This document shows, in pieces, positions 17,535 through 28,627 of a DNA stretch of 64,000 nt; position 1 is the first letter of the stretch, and each line of letters opens with the position of its first letter. Where the stretch lies: assembly GCF_002733955.1 (NCBI RefSeq), contig NZ_NVXQ01000004.1, positions 186,001 to 250,000 of the forward strand, written 5' to 3'. A program made the position numbers and the translations under genes. The DNA is from Hoeflea sp. (GTDB lineage Bacteria; Pseudomonadota; Alphaproteobacteria; Rhizobiales; Rhizobiaceae). A model generated the notes under the pieces. The model did no database searches. It was not told the DNA's origin and worked only from the letters and a program-made list of their open reading frames with translations.

Positions 17535-18239
17535 TCAGTTGCCGCCCGGCACCTTGCGCCATATCGCCTCGTCTCCGATGCGATCGATCAAGGCGGCATG
17601 AGCCTGAAGTTCGGCCTCGGTCACGCGCTGTGGCAAGGGCCGCGGACGTTGGCCGATGACGACGACCTCTTCGTCCGCTGACCGCCGCGCCGTGGTGTCT
17701 TCGTTTGATGACAGCCCGAGAGCTGCCTGGCGGCCGCCCAGCATTTCAATGTAGACATCGGTCAGCAGTTCGGCATCGAGCAGCGCGCCGTGCTTGGTCC
17801 GGTGCGAGTTGTCGATGCCGTAACGACGACACAGGGCATCAAGACTGTTGGGGCCCATCGGGTGGCGACGGCGCGCCAATGACAAGGTGTCGATCACCCG
17901 ATCGGGCGCGACCACCGGAATGCCGACCCTTTGATACTCGGTGTTGAGGAAGCCCATGTCGAAGGATGCATTGTGCGCGACATAGTGCGCGCCGTCGAAA
18001 AACGAGACGATTTCCTGCGCCACATCGGCAAAGACCGGCTTGTCGGCCAGAAAGGCGTCGGTGATGCCGTGCACGGCCAACGCATCGGGATGGACCTTGC
18101 GGCCATCGGGATTGATGAACAGATGCAGGCTGCGGCCAGTCGGAAACTGGTTTTCGAGCTCGATGCAGCCGATTTCAATGATCCGGTCGGTCTGGTTGTC
18201 CAGCCCGGTTGTTTCGGTATCGAAAACAATTTCGCGCAT
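17535..18239 (-). CDS. dnaQ: DNA polymerase III epsilon subunit (3'-5' exonuclease)
   Basis: 234-residue DEDDh exonuclease that proofreads for Pol III. Exo I FDTETTGLD (D7, E9), Exo II HNASFDMGFL and Exo III HGALLDAELL are all intact. The C-terminal tail past about residue 180 is the part expected to bind the alpha subunit. It abuts the coaE stop with no spacer and is the last gene of the minus-strand run starting at the origin. Confidence 0.96.
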   Translation of the reverse strand: MREIVFDTETTGLDNQTDRIIEIGCIELENQFPTGRSLHLFINPDGRKVHPDALAVHGITDAFLADKPVFADVAQEIVSFFDGAHYVAHNASFDMGFLNTEYQRVGIPVVAPDRVIDTLSLARRRHPMGPNSLDALCRRYGIDNSHRTKHGALLDAELLTDVYIEMLGGRQAALGLSSNEDTTARRSADEEVVVIGQRPRPLPQRVTEAELQAHAALIDRIGDEAIWRKVPGGN

Positions 18240-18839
18240 TTATTCGCCCCTGGCTTCGGTGTTGGACAATGCGGCAACGATCCCGGCAACCTGGTCCCGG
18301 GCTGCCTCGAGCCCCTGCCCGGTGTCGATGACATGGTCAGCACGTTTACGCTTTTCCGCGTCGGGTGTCTGTCGTGACAGGATTGCCTCGAATTTCTCCG
18401 CCGTCATACCTGGCCGCGCCATCACCCGCTGCCGCTGGATTTCGGCTGCGCAGCTGACCACCACGATGACATCGACACGGTCGGTGGCGCCGGTCTCGAA
18501 CAGCAGTGGAATATCAAGCAGAACCATCGGTTCGCCGCGGGCGGCCGCCTCATCGAGAAATTTCTGCTCGCGTGCGCGCACCAATGGATGGATGATCGCC
18601 TCGAGCCGTTTGAAGTCTTCGGGCTTTGCCATCAGGTGCTGGGACAAGGCCTCGCGGTTGACCACACCCTCGGGCGCGGTTCCGGGAAAGGCAGCCTCGA
18701 TCAGCGGCGCGGCTTCACCGCTGTAGAGCTGATGTACCGTTTCATCGGAGCTGATGACCGGGATACCAAGCGCCTTGAACATGTCCGATGTGGTCGATTT
18801 TCCCATTCCGATCGAGCCGGTGAGACCGATTTTGATCAT
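18240..18839 (-). CDS. coaE: Dephospho-CoA kinase
   Basis: 199 residues. Final step of CoA synthesis, phosphorylating the 3'-OH of dephospho-CoA. The P-loop GSIGMGKS is at residues 8-15, followed by [14 protein letters not shown], the lid-region RQRVMAR and C-terminal [12 protein letters not shown]. The ATG at 18839 is set by homology; the longer frame to 18911 runs into aroE. It overlaps the aroE stop by four bases. Confidence 0.96.
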   Translation of the reverse strand: MIKIGLTGSIGMGKSTTSDMFKALGIPVISSDETVHQLYSGEAAPLIEAAFPGTAPEGVVNREALSQHLMAKPEDFKRLEAIIHPLVRAREQKFLDEAAARGEPMVLLDIPLLFETGATDRVDVIVVVSCAAEIQRQRVMARPGMTAEKFEAILSRQTPDAEKRKRADHVIDTGQGLEAARDQVAGIVAALSNTEARGE

Positions 18840-19693
18840 GAATGCGCCTCCATATCGGCAATGATCAGCTGCCTGAGCTCCGGCGTGACCTGTGGGGTCA
18901 GACCAAACCACCTGGCGAATCCCGGTACCGCCTGGTGCAGCAACATCCCCAGGCCATCAACCGTGCGCAAGCCCTGCCGCCGGGCCATGGCGAGGATTGG
19001 CGTTTCCAGCGGAATATAGACAATGTCGGTGACCAGCGCATCGCTCGCCATGAGGGTGAAATCGATGTCCGGCACCTCGCTCCCGCCCATGCCGAGAGAG
19101 GTGGTGTTCACGAACAGATCAGCCCCGCGCAAACACTCCTGAAGCGTTTCGAGGCCGTGGGCAAATAGCTTCGGGCCAAAGGCCTGCGCCAAGCTGCGGG
19201 CCCGGGCTTCAGTGCGGTTGACGATGTGAAGTGTTTCAAACCCGCGCGACAGCAAGGCATGGATGATGGCCCGGCTGGCGCCGCCGGCACCGAAGATCAC
19301 GGCGGTCTTGCCGCTCTCCCAGCCCGGAGCTCCGGCATCAAGATTGGCTGTGAAGCCATAGGCATCGGTGTTGGTCGCCTTCACCTGGCCGTTTTCGCGC
19401 CAGAGCGTGTTGGCGGCCCCGATCTGGCGGGCTGTCTCGTCGACGTTGTCGACCAGCTCGAGAACAGCTTCCTTGTGCGGGATGGTGACATTGCCGCCGC
19501 AAAAGCCCGATGAGCAGTCCCTGAGGCTCGAGATGAAAGCAGGCAGATCATCCGGCGCGACATCCACCGGTTCATAGCTGCCTTCCAGGCCCGCCTGTTG
19601 GAGCCAGTAGCCATGGATCAGCGGGGAACGGGAATGGCCAATCGGATGCCCGATGACGAAAGCGCGCCGGCGATGCGCATCCGGCTCAGCCAT
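18836..19693 (-). CDS. aroE: Shikimate dehydrogenase (NADP+)
   Basis: 285 residues. Reduces 3-dehydroshikimate in the aromatic amino acid pathway. The substrate site [16 protein letters not shown], the catalytic Lys/Asp region NVTIPHKE and NTDAYGF, the Rossmann motif [12 protein letters not shown] (NADP preference) and C-terminal [13 protein letters not shown] are all visible. The ATG at 19693 overlaps the maf stop by eight bases. The N-terminal extension of the open frame to 19885 is a shadow within maf. Confidence 0.96.
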   Translation of the reverse strand: MAEPDAHRRRAFVIGHPIGHSRSPLIHGYWLQQAGLEGSYEPVDVAPDDLPAFISSLRDCSSGFCGGNVTIPHKEAVLELVDNVDETARQIGAANTLWRENGQVKATNTDAYGFTANLDAGAPGWESGKTAVIFGAGGASRAIIHALLSRGFETLHIVNRTEARARSLAQAFGPKLFAHGLETLQECLRGADLFVNTTSLGMGGSEVPDIDFTLMASDALVTDIVYIPLETPILAMARRQGLRTVDGLGMLLHQAVPGFARWFGLTPQVTPELRQLIIADMEAHS

Positions 19694-20279
19694 CAATGGC
19701 TCCCAGGTCGCGAAGCTGGGCCAGCAAGGGGAGCATCGGCAGGCCGATGATGGCGAAGTAATCACCATCAATGCGCTCAAACAGCTGAATGCCCTCGCCT
19801 TCAAACTGGTAGGCGCCGACGGAAGACAGTGCCTCATCCCCGACGTTGGAGAGATGGCGGCCGATGAAGCCCGGATCGAGATCACGCATGGTCATCCGCG
19901 CAACCGACATGTGCCGCCAGATGGTTTCACCGTCTTTCGCCAGAACAATGGCGCTGGTGAGATCATGGGTCTTGCCCGAGAGTGCCAGAAGCCGGCGCCG
20001 GGCTTCATCCATATCGGCAGGTTTGTGATAGATGGCCCCGTCAAGCGACAATGTCTGGTCGGAGCCGATGACGATCGCGCCGGGATTTCGCTCCGAGACG
20101 TCCTGCGCCTTGGCTTCGGCCAGAATGGTGGCGACATCTTCCGGGTTGAGGTCACCGAGCGCCGCTTCCACAGCGCGTTCATCGATCTGTGCGGATTCGA
20201 CGTCGAAGGTCAGACCGGCATTTTCGAGCAGGGCTTTTCTGAAAGGGCTTGCCGATGCAAGCACGAGGGGCGATGTCAT
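19686..20279 (-). CDS. maf: Maf-family nucleotide pyrophosphatase
   Basis: 197-residue Maf/Ham1-like NTP pyrophosphatase; family members hydrolyse dTTP/UTP or modified nucleotides such as m7GTP and are linked to septum control. Visible are [26 protein letters not shown], the [20 protein letters not shown] block and [20 protein letters not shown] (in part). Which subfamily (YhdE or YceF type) cannot be decided by eye. The ATG at 20279 has a CAGGAG site 7 bases upstream. Confidence 0.94.
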   Translation of the reverse strand: MTSPLVLASASPFRKALLENAGLTFDVESAQIDERAVEAALGDLNPEDVATILAEAKAQDVSERNPGAIVIGSDQTLSLDGAIYHKPADMDEARRRLLALSGKTHDLTSAIVLAKDGETIWRHMSVARMTMRDLDPGFIGRHLSNVGDEALSSVGAYQFEGEGIQLFERIDGDYFAIIGLPMLPLLAQLRDLGAIDG

Positions 20280-20317
20280 GGACGTCTCCTGATACGAGGC
20301 GGTCTGGTAGGTTGGGG

Positions 20318-21139
20318 TTAACGCCACTTCGGACGCAAGGCAAGAATGGCGGCGGCGGTCTCCTCGATCGAGCGCCTCGTGACATCGATCACCGGCCAGC
20401 CATTGCGTTCACACAGCGAGCGGGCATATTTGAGCTCTTCATTGATCAGCGCCCGGTCGGTGTAATGCTCGCCCTGATATCCGGTGGTCGATCCCAGCAC
20501 GCGGTTCTGCCGGACTTGGGATATGCGCTCAACAGAAGCGACAAGGCCGACAACAAGCGGTTTCTTGGCCTTGAGCAAGCCGTCTGGCAGCGGCGCGCCA
20601 TGAACAATCGGAATGTTGGCGGTCTTGATGCCGCGATTGGCCAGATAGATGCTGGTCGGGGTTTTCGAGGTCCGGCTGATGCCGAGAATGACCAGATCGG
20701 CTTCGTCAAAATCCAGCGGCAATTGGCCGTCATCATGATCGAGGGTGAAATTGAGCGCGTCGATGCGCTTGAAATATTCCTCGCCCATGGCGTGCTGGGC
20801 GCCGACACGGCGACGCGAAGGGGCGCCGAGATAGGACTGGAACACGTTGATGACCGGCTCGAGCACGGACACGCTGGGCAGGCCCATGTCGCGGCATTTG
20901 AGTTCGATGATGGAGGCAAGTTCCGTATCAACGATGGTGTAGAGGACAATGCCCGGCGCGCCATCGATGGCGTCAAGCACGGCAAACAGCTGCTTGCGGG
21001 TCCGGATCAGCGGATAGACATGCTCGAGCGCCTGTGCGCCCTGGAACTGGGCCGCAGCTGCGCGGCCCGCTGCCATCAGGGTCTCGCCGGTCGAATCGGA
21101 GATCAGATGCAGATGGAAATAGTTTTTGGTCTGCTCCAC
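20318..21139 (-). CDS. ppsR: PEP synthase / pyruvate phosphate dikinase regulatory protein (DUF299)
   Basis: 273-residue bifunctional serine/threonine kinase-phosphorylase that inactivates and reactivates PEP synthase or PPDK by ADP-dependent phosphorylation and Pi-dependent dephosphorylation. Visible are [14 protein letters not shown] at the N-terminus, [11 protein letters not shown]-type residues (here [11 protein letters not shown]), and the P-loop-like [18 protein letters not shown]. In rhizobia and Caulobacter a DUF299 gene flanks the chromosomal origin beside hemE, as here. It is the first gene left of the putative oriC, transcribed away from it. Confidence 0.93.
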   Translation of the reverse strand: MEQTKNYFHLHLISDSTGETLMAAGRAAAAQFQGAQALEHVYPLIRTRKQLFAVLDAIDGAPGIVLYTIVDTELASIIELKCRDMGLPSVSVLEPVINVFQSYLGAPSRRRVGAQHAMGEEYFKRIDALNFTLDHDDGQLPLDFDEADLVILGISRTSKTPTSIYLANRGIKTANIPIVHGAPLPDGLLKAKKPLVVGLVASVERISQVRQNRVLGSTTGYQGEHYTDRALINEELKYARSLCERNGWPVIDVTRRSIEETAAAILALRPKWR

Positions 21140-21515
21140 AGGATTCTCCGGGGGCTGTTGATAAGGCGGGACAAGATTGAAGTAGCGAGCCCGGCCTCAC
21201 GATTGCAAGGGATAACCCACCGGGTTTTCCACAATGGCTGTTTTGGGGAAGGAATACGGGACTGATTCCGGAAGAGATTGGAAAAACTGAGTGCGAAATT
21301 CGAGAGGTGATTTTACATGTTCCAGTAGATTGCTGGAATCGTGTGACAATTTGAAGCCCAGCCTCCTCCGGTGGCAATTGAGATTGGCCTTGCGTGGCAT
21401 CCCCCGCTATATGAGCAAGCTGTGGATGACGTGTGGATAAATTCCAATCCCCGGAAAACACAGAGTCATAGAATCAGAATCCTTTTCAATAAGGATTTAT
21501 TTAAGGAAGTGGTGG
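21140..21515. other. oriC: Putative chromosomal replication origin (oriC)
   Basis: 376-base gene-free gap between ppsR and divergent hemE, the known oriC position in Caulobacter and Sinorhizobium. DnaA boxes: perfect TGTGGATAA at 21432-21440; one-mismatch TGTGGATGA at 21421-21429, TTTTCCACA at 21225-21233 and TGTTGATAA at 21156-21164. GANTC methylation sites lie at 21142, 21264, 21336, 21463, 21471 and 21477, six in 376 bases where about 1.5 are expected at random. An A+T-rich stretch (21473-21505) beside the strongest boxes could be the unwinding element. No CtrA dyad (TTAA-N7-TTAA) was seen. Confidence 0.82.
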
Positions 21516-22556
21516 ATGACGAAAACCGGTGATCGCAAGGTGATGAAGGTGTTGGCCGGTGAAACCGTCTTCCCTCCTCCGATATGGCTGATGCGGCAGG
21601 CAGGGAGATATCTGCCGGAATATCGTGCCACACGGAAAACCGCCAAGGGGTTTCTTGATCTCTGCTACACGCCGGACCTGGCAGTCGAGGTGACGTTGCA
21701 GCCAATCCGTCGATTTGGCTTTGATGCAGCGATCCTGTTTTCAGATATTCTCGTGATCCCTGATGCGCTTGACCGGAATGTGCGCTTTGTCGAGGGCACC
21801 GGACCCCTGATGGATCCGATTTCTCCCGATGCGATTGCAGCACTTGATGCGTCAAACCTGCACACGCACCTCGCTCCGGTCTATGAGACGGTGCGGCGGC
21901 TACGGGCGGAGCTGCCGGCCGAGACAACGCTGCTGGGCTTCTGTGGCGCTCCCTGGACGGTTGCGACCTACATGATCGCTGGCCGCGGTACGCCTGACCA
22001 GGCGCCTGCCCGGCTGTTTGCGATGCAGCACCCTGAAGAATTCATGACGCTGTTGACGCTGCTGGCGGATCTCTCGGCCGATTACCTGATAGCCCAGATC
22101 GATGCTGGAGCTGACGCGGTGCAGATCTTTGATTCCTGGGCGGGTGTTCTCTCGGAACGGGATTTTGCCCGGTATTCGATTGCGCCGGTAAAACACATGG
22201 TCGACCGGATTCGCAAGGAACGGCCGGGCGTTCCGGTGATCGGGTTTGCCAAGGGCGCGGGTGCATTGCTGGAAAATTATCGGGCTGCGACCGGCATTGA
22301 CTGCGTTGGACTTGACTGGACGGTACCTTCCGGGCTGGCGCGTCAGATCCAGGCGCAGGGAGCAGTGCAGGGAAATCTCGATCCGCTTCGGATGGTGGCC
22401 GGCGGCACAGCACTCGATGAAGGCATCGACGAAGTGCTGGAAACGCTCGGCAATGGGCCGCTGATCTTCAATCTCGGCCACGGCATCACGCCGCAGGCCG
22501 ATCCGGAAAATGTCACGCGGCTGATCGAGCGTGTCCGGGGAGCGAGCCGGACGTGA
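21516..22556 (+). CDS. hemE: Uroporphyrinogen decarboxylase
   Basis: 346 residues. Decarboxylates the four acetate side chains of uroporphyrinogen III to give coproporphyrinogen III. Signatures: [17 protein letters not shown] (about 21-37), [15 protein letters not shown] with a substrate-binding Asp, [13 protein letters not shown] and GLDWTVP; C-terminal [16 protein letters not shown]. Only 14 bases separate the A+T-rich origin segment from the ATG, with AAGGAAG as ribosome site. The stop overlaps the hemJ start (GTGA). Confidence 0.97.
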   Translation: MTKTGDRKVMKVLAGETVFPPPIWLMRQAGRYLPEYRATRKTAKGFLDLCYTPDLAVEVTLQPIRRFGFDAAILFSDILVIPDALDRNVRFVEGTGPLMDPISPDAIAALDASNLHTHLAPVYETVRRLRAELPAETTLLGFCGAPWTVATYMIAGRGTPDQAPARLFAMQHPEEFMTLLTLLADLSADYLIAQIDAGADAVQIFDSWAGVLSERDFARYSIAPVKHMVDRIRKERPGVPVIGFAKGAGALLENYRAATGIDCVGLDWTVPSGLARQIQAQGAVQGNLDPLRMVAGGTALDEGIDEVLETLGNGPLIFNLGHGITPQADPENVTRLIERVRGASRT

Positions 22557-23098
22557 CCACGGAGCGCGCAACCAGTCGGCAGGAAGGCCGCAAGGCCGGG
22601 ATCAAGGCCTATACGAGCATTGCTGTGGTTGTCGTGCTGGCTGTTGCTGCCTGGTGGTTCGAGCCGGACTGGCTCTATGGCTGGCTCAAGGTGCTGCACA
22701 TCGTGGCGGTGATCTCCTGGATGGTGGGGTTGTTTTATCTGCCGCGTTTGTTCGTCTATCACGCCGATGCCGAGGCTACGGGTGAGCCTGCCGCAACCTT
22801 CGTGGTGATGGAGCAGCGTCTGGTCAAGGTGATCATGAACCCGGCGATGATGGTGTCGTGGGTGGTTGGTCTCTGGCTGGCCTGGAGCGGGTTCGCGTTT
22901 TTCGGCGTCTGGCTCTGGATCAAGATCGCGGCCGTGATCGGCCTGACCGTGTTTCACGTCTTCCTGAGCCGCTCCGCGCGCAAGTTTGCCGCCGGCAGGA
23001 ACTCGATGACAGCACGGCAGTGGCGGATGGCGAACGAGATCCCGACGGTGCTGATGATCCTGGCAGTGATCATGGTGATCATCAAACCCTTCGCCTGA
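22553..23098 (+). CDS. hemJ: Protoporphyrinogen IX oxidase HemJ
   Basis: 181 residues of the UPF0093/HemJ family, the HemY/HemG-independent oxidase of many alphaproteobacteria and cyanobacteria. Membrane helices lie at about 20-37, 45-65, 92-113, 118-137 and 160-178. The conserved heme-ligand type His is in [26 protein letters not shown] follows, and a conserved Lys/Arg is in [13 protein letters not shown]. The GTG start overlaps the hemE stop. Together hemE-hemJ make a two-gene haem unit next to the origin. Confidence 0.9.
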   Translation: MTTERATSRQEGRKAGIKAYTSIAVVVVLAVAAWWFEPDWLYGWLKVLHIVAVISWMVGLFYLPRLFVYHADAEATGEPAATFVVMEQRLVKVIMNPAMMVSWVVGLWLAWSGFAFFGVWLWIKIAAVIGLTVFHVFLSRSARKFAAGRNSMTARQWRMANEIPTVLMILAVIMVIIKPFA

Positions 23099-23162
23099 TC
23101 CGGCACAAGGGGTACGTATCAAGGCGCGCAAGCTCCAGAATCTGCGTCTTCGGGGCTTGCGA

Positions 23163-23178
23163 CGTTTCACGTGAATCG
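23163..23178. other. parS: Degenerate parS-like site upstream of rho
   Basis: CGTTTCACGTGAATCG keeps the central GTTTCACGTGAA and differs from the canonical 16-mer at three outer positions. It lies in the 199-base hemJ-rho gap, about 1.8 kb from oriC. Confidence 0.6.
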
Positions 23179-23297
23179 CTATCTAGCGGAGAACGTCTCC
23201 TATGGCGGGCGCCAGTATCTCTCTGGCCGGCTTCTCAAAGCCGGATCGCACATGCCCACCGCTTCCCATATCTACAAATAAAGAATTTGGATTTCCC

Positions 23298-24563
<1,266 letters not shown>

Positions 24564-24606
24564 CAAGTCGCGCAAAACTCCGATTCGATTCGAAGCCGGT
24601 ACAAAT

Positions 24607-25932
24607 ATGCGGGATACCATTTTCGCCCTCTCCTCGGGCGCGCCACCTGCGGGTGTGGCCGTTATCCGGATATCGGGACCGGGGGTTCGATTCGGACTCG
24701 AAACAGTTTCAGGATCGGTTCCTCCACCAAGGCAAGCAGTCCTTTCGCGACTTCATGACGCGCAGGGAATGGAACTTGATCATGGATTGGTCCTGTTTTT
24801 CCCTGGCCCGAAATCGTTTACCGGAGAGGATGTCGCCGAGCTGCAGATTCATGGCGGCCGCGCATCGGTGTCCGCGGTGATCGACTGTCTTTCCCGACTG
24901 CCCGGCTATCGGCTGGCGGAACCCGGCGAGTATACCAAGCGGGCGTTTGAGAATGGGCGCATGGACCTCACCGCTGTCGAAGGCCTGTCCGATCTGATAC
25001 GGGCCGCGACAGAGGCACAGCGGCGCCAGGCTCTGGGCCAGACAGACGGCAGACTTCGGGATATTTATGAGGACTGGGCACGGCGTATCACCCACGCACG
25101 GGCGATGGTGGAAGCGGAGCTCGACTTTTCTGATGAAGAGGACATCCCGGGCTCAGTAACAGACCGTATTTGGCCGGCCATGGAGCAACTCCGGTCTGAA
25201 CTCTCGGACCACCTGTTGCTGGCAAGAAACGGTGAAATTGTCCGCGATGGATTTCGAGTTGCCCTGATCGGCGCGCCGAATGCCGGCAAGTCCTCTCTGC
25301 TGAATGCGTTGGCGCAGCGGGATGTTGCGATTGTCTCCGATGTACCCGGAACCACCAGAGACATTGTTGAAGTGCGTCTGGATATTGGCGGGCACCTTGT
25401 TTTGCTGCAGGATACGGCGGGATTGCGAGACTCCGATGACGATTTGGAGCAAGAAGGCATTCGCCGAAGCAAGGATGCGGCTTTGAATGCTGACCTGGTG
25501 CTGGAACTTCGTGATTCGCGGATGCTGGCCGAAGGCCGATTTGCAACATCGTTGATCGACACGGAATCGCTCATTGTCTGGACGAAATCGGATTTGCTGA
25601 ACGATTCGACTTTTCACACAACGGATGGGGAAATACCGGTATCCAGCAAGACCGGCGCTGGTCTTGATCATCTTCTGAACAGGATTGGGCTATATGTATC
25701 GGAGCTCCAGCCTGGTAGCGGGGATGTCCTTCCGACCCGGACGCGTCATGTCCAATATTTGCGTGAAAGTCTCGAAGAGCTAGAGACTGCCATTTCCAGC
25801 ACCATGCTTCCGATCGAACTGCGATCTGAGTATTTACGCAATGCAGCTGTTGCGCTTGGCAAAATTACCGGGCGCGTTGATGTGGAAGATCTACTGGGCG
25901 TGATTTTCTCAGAGTTCTGTGTCGGGAAATGA
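24607..25932 (+). CDS. mnmE: tRNA modification GTPase MnmE (TrmE)
   Basis: 441 residues. With MnmG it makes (carboxymethyl)aminomethyl-uridine at the tRNA wobble position. Order: THF-binding domain (MRDTIFALSSGAPPAGVAVIRISG), helical domain, then the G domain from about residue 215 with GAPNAGKSSLLN (G1), GTTRD (G2), DTAG (G3), TKSD (G4) and SSKTG (G5). The C-terminal FCVGK matches the C-(I/L/V)-G-K signature carrying the essential Cys. The stop codon TGA is also the first three bases of a parS site. Confidence 0.96.
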   Translation: MRDTIFALSSGAPPAGVAVIRISGPGVRFGLETVSGSVPPPRQAVLSRLHDAQGMELDHGLVLFFPGPKSFTGEDVAELQIHGGRASVSAVIDCLSRLPGYRLAEPGEYTKRAFENGRMDLTAVEGLSDLIRAATEAQRRQALGQTDGRLRDIYEDWARRITHARAMVEAELDFSDEEDIPGSVTDRIWPAMEQLRSELSDHLLLARNGEIVRDGFRVALIGAPNAGKSSLLNALAQRDVAIVSDVPGTTRDIVEVRLDIGGHLVLLQDTAGLRDSDDDLEQEGIRRSKDAALNADLVLELRDSRMLAEGRFATSLIDTESLIVWTKSDLLNDSTFHTTDGEIPVSSKTGAGLDHLLNRIGLYVSELQPGSGDVLPTRTRHVQYLRESLEELETAISSTMLPIELRSEYLRNAAVALGKITGRVDVEDLLGVIFSEFCVGK

Positions 25933-25945
25933 TTCACGTGAAACA
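25930..25945. other. parS: parS site overlapping the mnmE stop
   Basis: TGATTCACGTGAAACA, one mismatch (position 3) from the canonical 16-mer. It begins on the mnmE TGA. Confidence 0.85.
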
Positions 25946-25967
25946 ATCTGGTAAGAAGATTGCTGAG

Positions 25968-25983
25968 TGATTCACGTGAAACA
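25968..25983. other. parS: parS site in the mnmE-mnmG gap
   Basis: TGATTCACGTGAAACA, identical to the site 38 bases upstream, so the two lie nearly on the same face of the helix (3.6 turns). Confidence 0.85.
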
Positions 25984-26023
25984 TCCGGTAGGACAAATTT
26001 ACATTGAAGAATGGCGTGGCTGA

Positions 26024-26039
26024 CGTTTCACGTGAAACA
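26024..26039. other. parS: parS site just upstream of mnmG
   Basis: CGTTTCACGTGAAACA; the 14-base core GTTTCACGTGAAAC is a perfect palindrome and only the outermost base differs from the consensus. It ends 53 bases before the mnmG ATG, so ParB here could affect mnmG transcription. Confidence 0.9.
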
Positions 26040-26092
26040 ATGGCCTTGACTCGCCTCAAAGCATGGCGAAGAAGTCTGTCTCGCGGAGATGA

Positions 26093-27973
26093 ATGATGAA
26101 ATACGATGTGGTTGTAATCGGTGGGGGACATGCCGGCAGTGAAGCCGCAGCAGCCTCTGCACGAATTGGCGTACGGACTGCGCTCGTGACCCACAAGTTC
26201 GAGACCATTGGCACCATGTCCTGCAATCCCGCAATTGGAGGCTTGGGCAAAGGCCATCTGGTGCGCGAAATAGATTCCATGGATGGGTTGATGGGCCGGG
26301 CAGCCGATCAATCCGGCATTCAATTCCGCATGCTCAATCGTCGCAAAGGTCCGGCCGTATGGGGGCCAAGGACCCAAGCGGACCGCAAGCTTTACAAGCA
26401 GGCCATCCAGAGCTTCCTCAAGGCAATCCCCAATCTGGATATCATTGAAGCAGAAGCAGATGATCTGACGCTTGCGGGCGATCTACTGACCGGTGTCCTG
26501 CTGAAAGATGGTCGGCTGGTAGAGACCTCTGCAGTGGTCTTGACTACGGGGACCTTTTTGCGGGGCCTCATTCATATTGGCGATCGGAAGATCCCGGCTG
26601 GACGGATGAACGAAGAGCCTTCATTGGGTCTGTCCGCAACGCTTGAGCGCGCCGGGTTTCAGCTCGGACGTCTGAAGACCGGTACTCCTGCGCGGCTCGA
26701 TGGCGACACCATCAACTGGGATCTGGTCGAGTGGCAAGAAGCTGATGCCGAGCCCATCCCTTTCTCGTTCATGACGGACAAGATCAAGGTTCGACAGATC
26801 CGCTGTGGAATCACCAGAACCACGGAACGTACGCACCAGATCATCCAGGACAATATCCATCAATCAGCGATGTATTCTGGTCAGATTGAAGGTGTCGGTC
26901 CCCGCTATTGCCCTTCCATTGAAGACAAGATTGTGCGTTTCGGAGAACGGGACGGGCACCAGATCTTTCTCGAACCCGAGGGCCTCGATGATTCGACGGT
27001 CTATCCGAATGGAATTTCGACATCGCTGCCGGAAGACGTTCAGGATGCGTTTTTACGCACCATTCCAGGTCTCGAAAACGTCCGCATTATCCAACCTGGT
27101 TACGCGATTGAATATGATCACGTTGATCCTCGTGAATTGCGGCAGACGCTGGAAACGCGCCGTATCGGAGGCCTCTACCTGGCTGGTCAGATCAATGGCA
27201 CGACAGGCTACGAAGAAGCCGGAGCCCAGGGGCTTGTTGCGGGGCTGAATGCGGCGTTGATGGTTCAGGGCAAGGATGCATGCGTCTTCAGTCGTACCGA
27301 TTCCTATATCGGGGTCATGGTGGATGATCTGACCACCAAGGGGATCAGCGAGCCGTACCGGATGTTTACGTCCAGGGCGGAGTATCGGTTGTCACTCCGC
27401 GCGGATAACGCGGAACTGCGCCTGACGCCGAAAGCTATCGCGCTGGGTTGTGTTTCAAAAGAACGCCAGTCGGCGTTTGAGAGCTATTTCGATTCGTTGA
27501 CGAAATGTTTGGCCGATCTGTCTGAGCGTAGCCTGACACCGAGTGAAGCGTTGAAGCATGGTCTGGACCTGAACAAGGATGGCATCCGCCGGTCAGCATT
27601 TCAGTTGCTGTCCTATCCCGATATTGATGTGGATCGTATTCTCGCGATCTGGCCGGAACTCGGTCGTCATGGCCGGAAGGTCCTGGACGCCGCCGCGGTG
27701 GATGCTGTCTACGCGGTATATCTTGATCGCCAGAAACAGGAGATCGAGCAGCGGCAGCGTGAGGAGAACCGAAAGATTCCAGAGGACTTCGATTATTCCA
27801 GGCTTGCCGGGCTGTCCCATGAGTTGAAATCGAAACTTGAGAAAGTTCGGCCGCCGTCGGTGGGTCATGCAGAGCGTATCGAAGGCATGACTCCGGCCGC
27901 GATCGCCCTGCTGCTTGCGCATCTGCGCAAGTCCTCAACTGGTTACTCCAATGACAGCGTATCGGTGGTTTGA
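26093..27973 (+). CDS. mnmG: tRNA uridine-5-carboxymethylaminomethyl modification enzyme MnmG (GidA)
   Basis: 626-residue FAD/NADH enzyme, partner of MnmE. The FAD dinucleotide-fold [14 protein letters not shown] is at the N-terminus. [23 protein letters not shown] (in part) and the catalytic-Cys regions SCNPAIGG and RYCPSIEDK are present. [11 protein letters not shown] and a C-terminal helical MnmE-binding domain complete it. ATG 26093 or the adjacent ATG 26096 can serve, with CGGAGA just upstream. Its 3' end overlaps rsmG by 23 bases. Confidence 0.97.
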   Translation: MMKYDVVVIGGGHAGSEAAAASARIGVRTALVTHKFETIGTMSCNPAIGGLGKGHLVREIDSMDGLMGRAADQSGIQFRMLNRRKGPAVWGPRTQADRKLYKQAIQSFLKAIPNLDIIEAEADDLTLAGDLLTGVLLKDGRLVETSAVVLTTGTFLRGLIHIGDRKIPAGRMNEEPSLGLSATLERAGFQLGRLKTGTPARLDGDTINWDLVEWQEADAEPIPFSFMTDKIKVRQIRCGITRTTERTHQIIQDNIHQSAMYSGQIEGVGPRYCPSIEDKIVRFGERDGHQIFLEPEGLDDSTVYPNGISTSLPEDVQDAFLRTIPGLENVRIIQPGYAIEYDHVDPRELRQTLETRRIGGLYLAGQINGTTGYEEAGAQGLVAGLNAALMVQGKDACVFSRTDSYIGVMVDDLTTKGISEPYRMFTSRAEYRLSLRADNAELRLTPKAIALGCVSKERQSAFESYFDSLTKCLADLSERSLTPSEALKHGLDLNKDGIRRSAFQLLSYPDIDVDRILAIWPELGRHGRKVLDAAAVDAVYAVYLDRQKQEIEQRQREENRKIPEDFDYSRLAGLSHELKSKLEKVRPPSVGHAERIEGMTPAAIALLLAHLRKSSTGYSNDSVSVV

Positions 27974-28610
27974 CGTGACCGGTGCAAGCGGTTTTTTCCC
28001 AGACAGCAAGTTTGTTTCACGTGAAACATGGGACAAGCTGCGGATCTACAGCGACCTGGTGCGCAAATGGCAGGCTTCGATCAATCTGATTTCGCCGAAG
28101 ACGCTTCCGGAGCTTTGGGAACGGCATGTTCTTGACAGTCTGCAACTTTTCCGTCTGCAGCCAACACCGCTGACATGGGTGGACATGGGCAGCGGCGCCG
28201 GTTTTCCGGGCCTGGTGACCGGCATTTGCCTTGCCGAAACAGGTCAGGGCTGGGTGCATCTGGTGGAAAGCAACAACAAGAAGGCGGCGTTTCTGCGCCA
28301 GGTCATACTTGAAACCGGCGCGCGAGCCAGTGTTCATCCGATGCGAATCGAGGCTGCCGCGGAAAAACTGGACAGTCTGAATGCGATCTCCGCCCGGGCG
28401 CTGGCGTCCCTGCCGGATCTGCTGGATTACAGCTCCCTGTTTCTGGAAAAAAACCCGTCGCTTCAAATCTGGCTCCACAAAGGCTTGGATTACCGGGAAG
28501 AAGTGCGATCAGCGCGTGACCTTTGGGGTTTCGATCTGGTAGAACATCAAAGTCTGGCGCAGGATGGATCGGCAATCCTGGAGATCAGCAATCTTTCCAA
28601 GCGAAACTAA
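27951..28610 (+). CDS. rsmG: 16S rRNA (guanine527-N7)-methyltransferase RsmG (GidB)
   Basis: 219 residues. SAM-dependent methyltransferase acting on 16S G527; loss gives low-level streptomycin resistance. The SAM motif [13 protein letters not shown] is at about residues 73-85, followed by [16 protein letters not shown] and [13 protein letters not shown]. The N-terminal [14 protein letters not shown] contains VSRET, encoded exactly by a perfect parS site. ATG 27951 gives the expected length; an earlier in-frame start at 27915 overlaps mnmG further. Confidence 0.95.
   Translation: MTAYRWFDVTGASGFFPDSKFVSRETWDKLRIYSDLVRKWQASINLISPKTLPELWERHVLDSLQLFRLQPTPLTWVDMGSGAGFPGLVTGICLAETGQGWVHLVESNNKKAAFLRQVILETGARASVHPMRIEAAAEKLDSLNAISARALASLPDLLDYSSLFLEKNPSLQIWLHKGLDYREEVRSARDLWGFDLVEHQSLAQDGSAILEISNLSKRN
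28013..28028. other. parS: Perfect parS site inside rsmG
   Basis: TGTTTCACGTGAAACA, an exact 16-bp palindrome identical to the canonical bacterial parS. It lies in codons 21-26 of rsmG, 600 bases upstream of parA and 6.6 kb from the putative oriC. Confidence 0.97.
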
Positions 28611-28627
28611 GCCGCGGACCCTTTTCG

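Noticed and set aside
22951-22966. Possible parS in hemJ (GTTTCACGTC...)
   Set aside because: Only a half-site matches (TTTCACGT); the right arm has no similarity to GTGAAACA.
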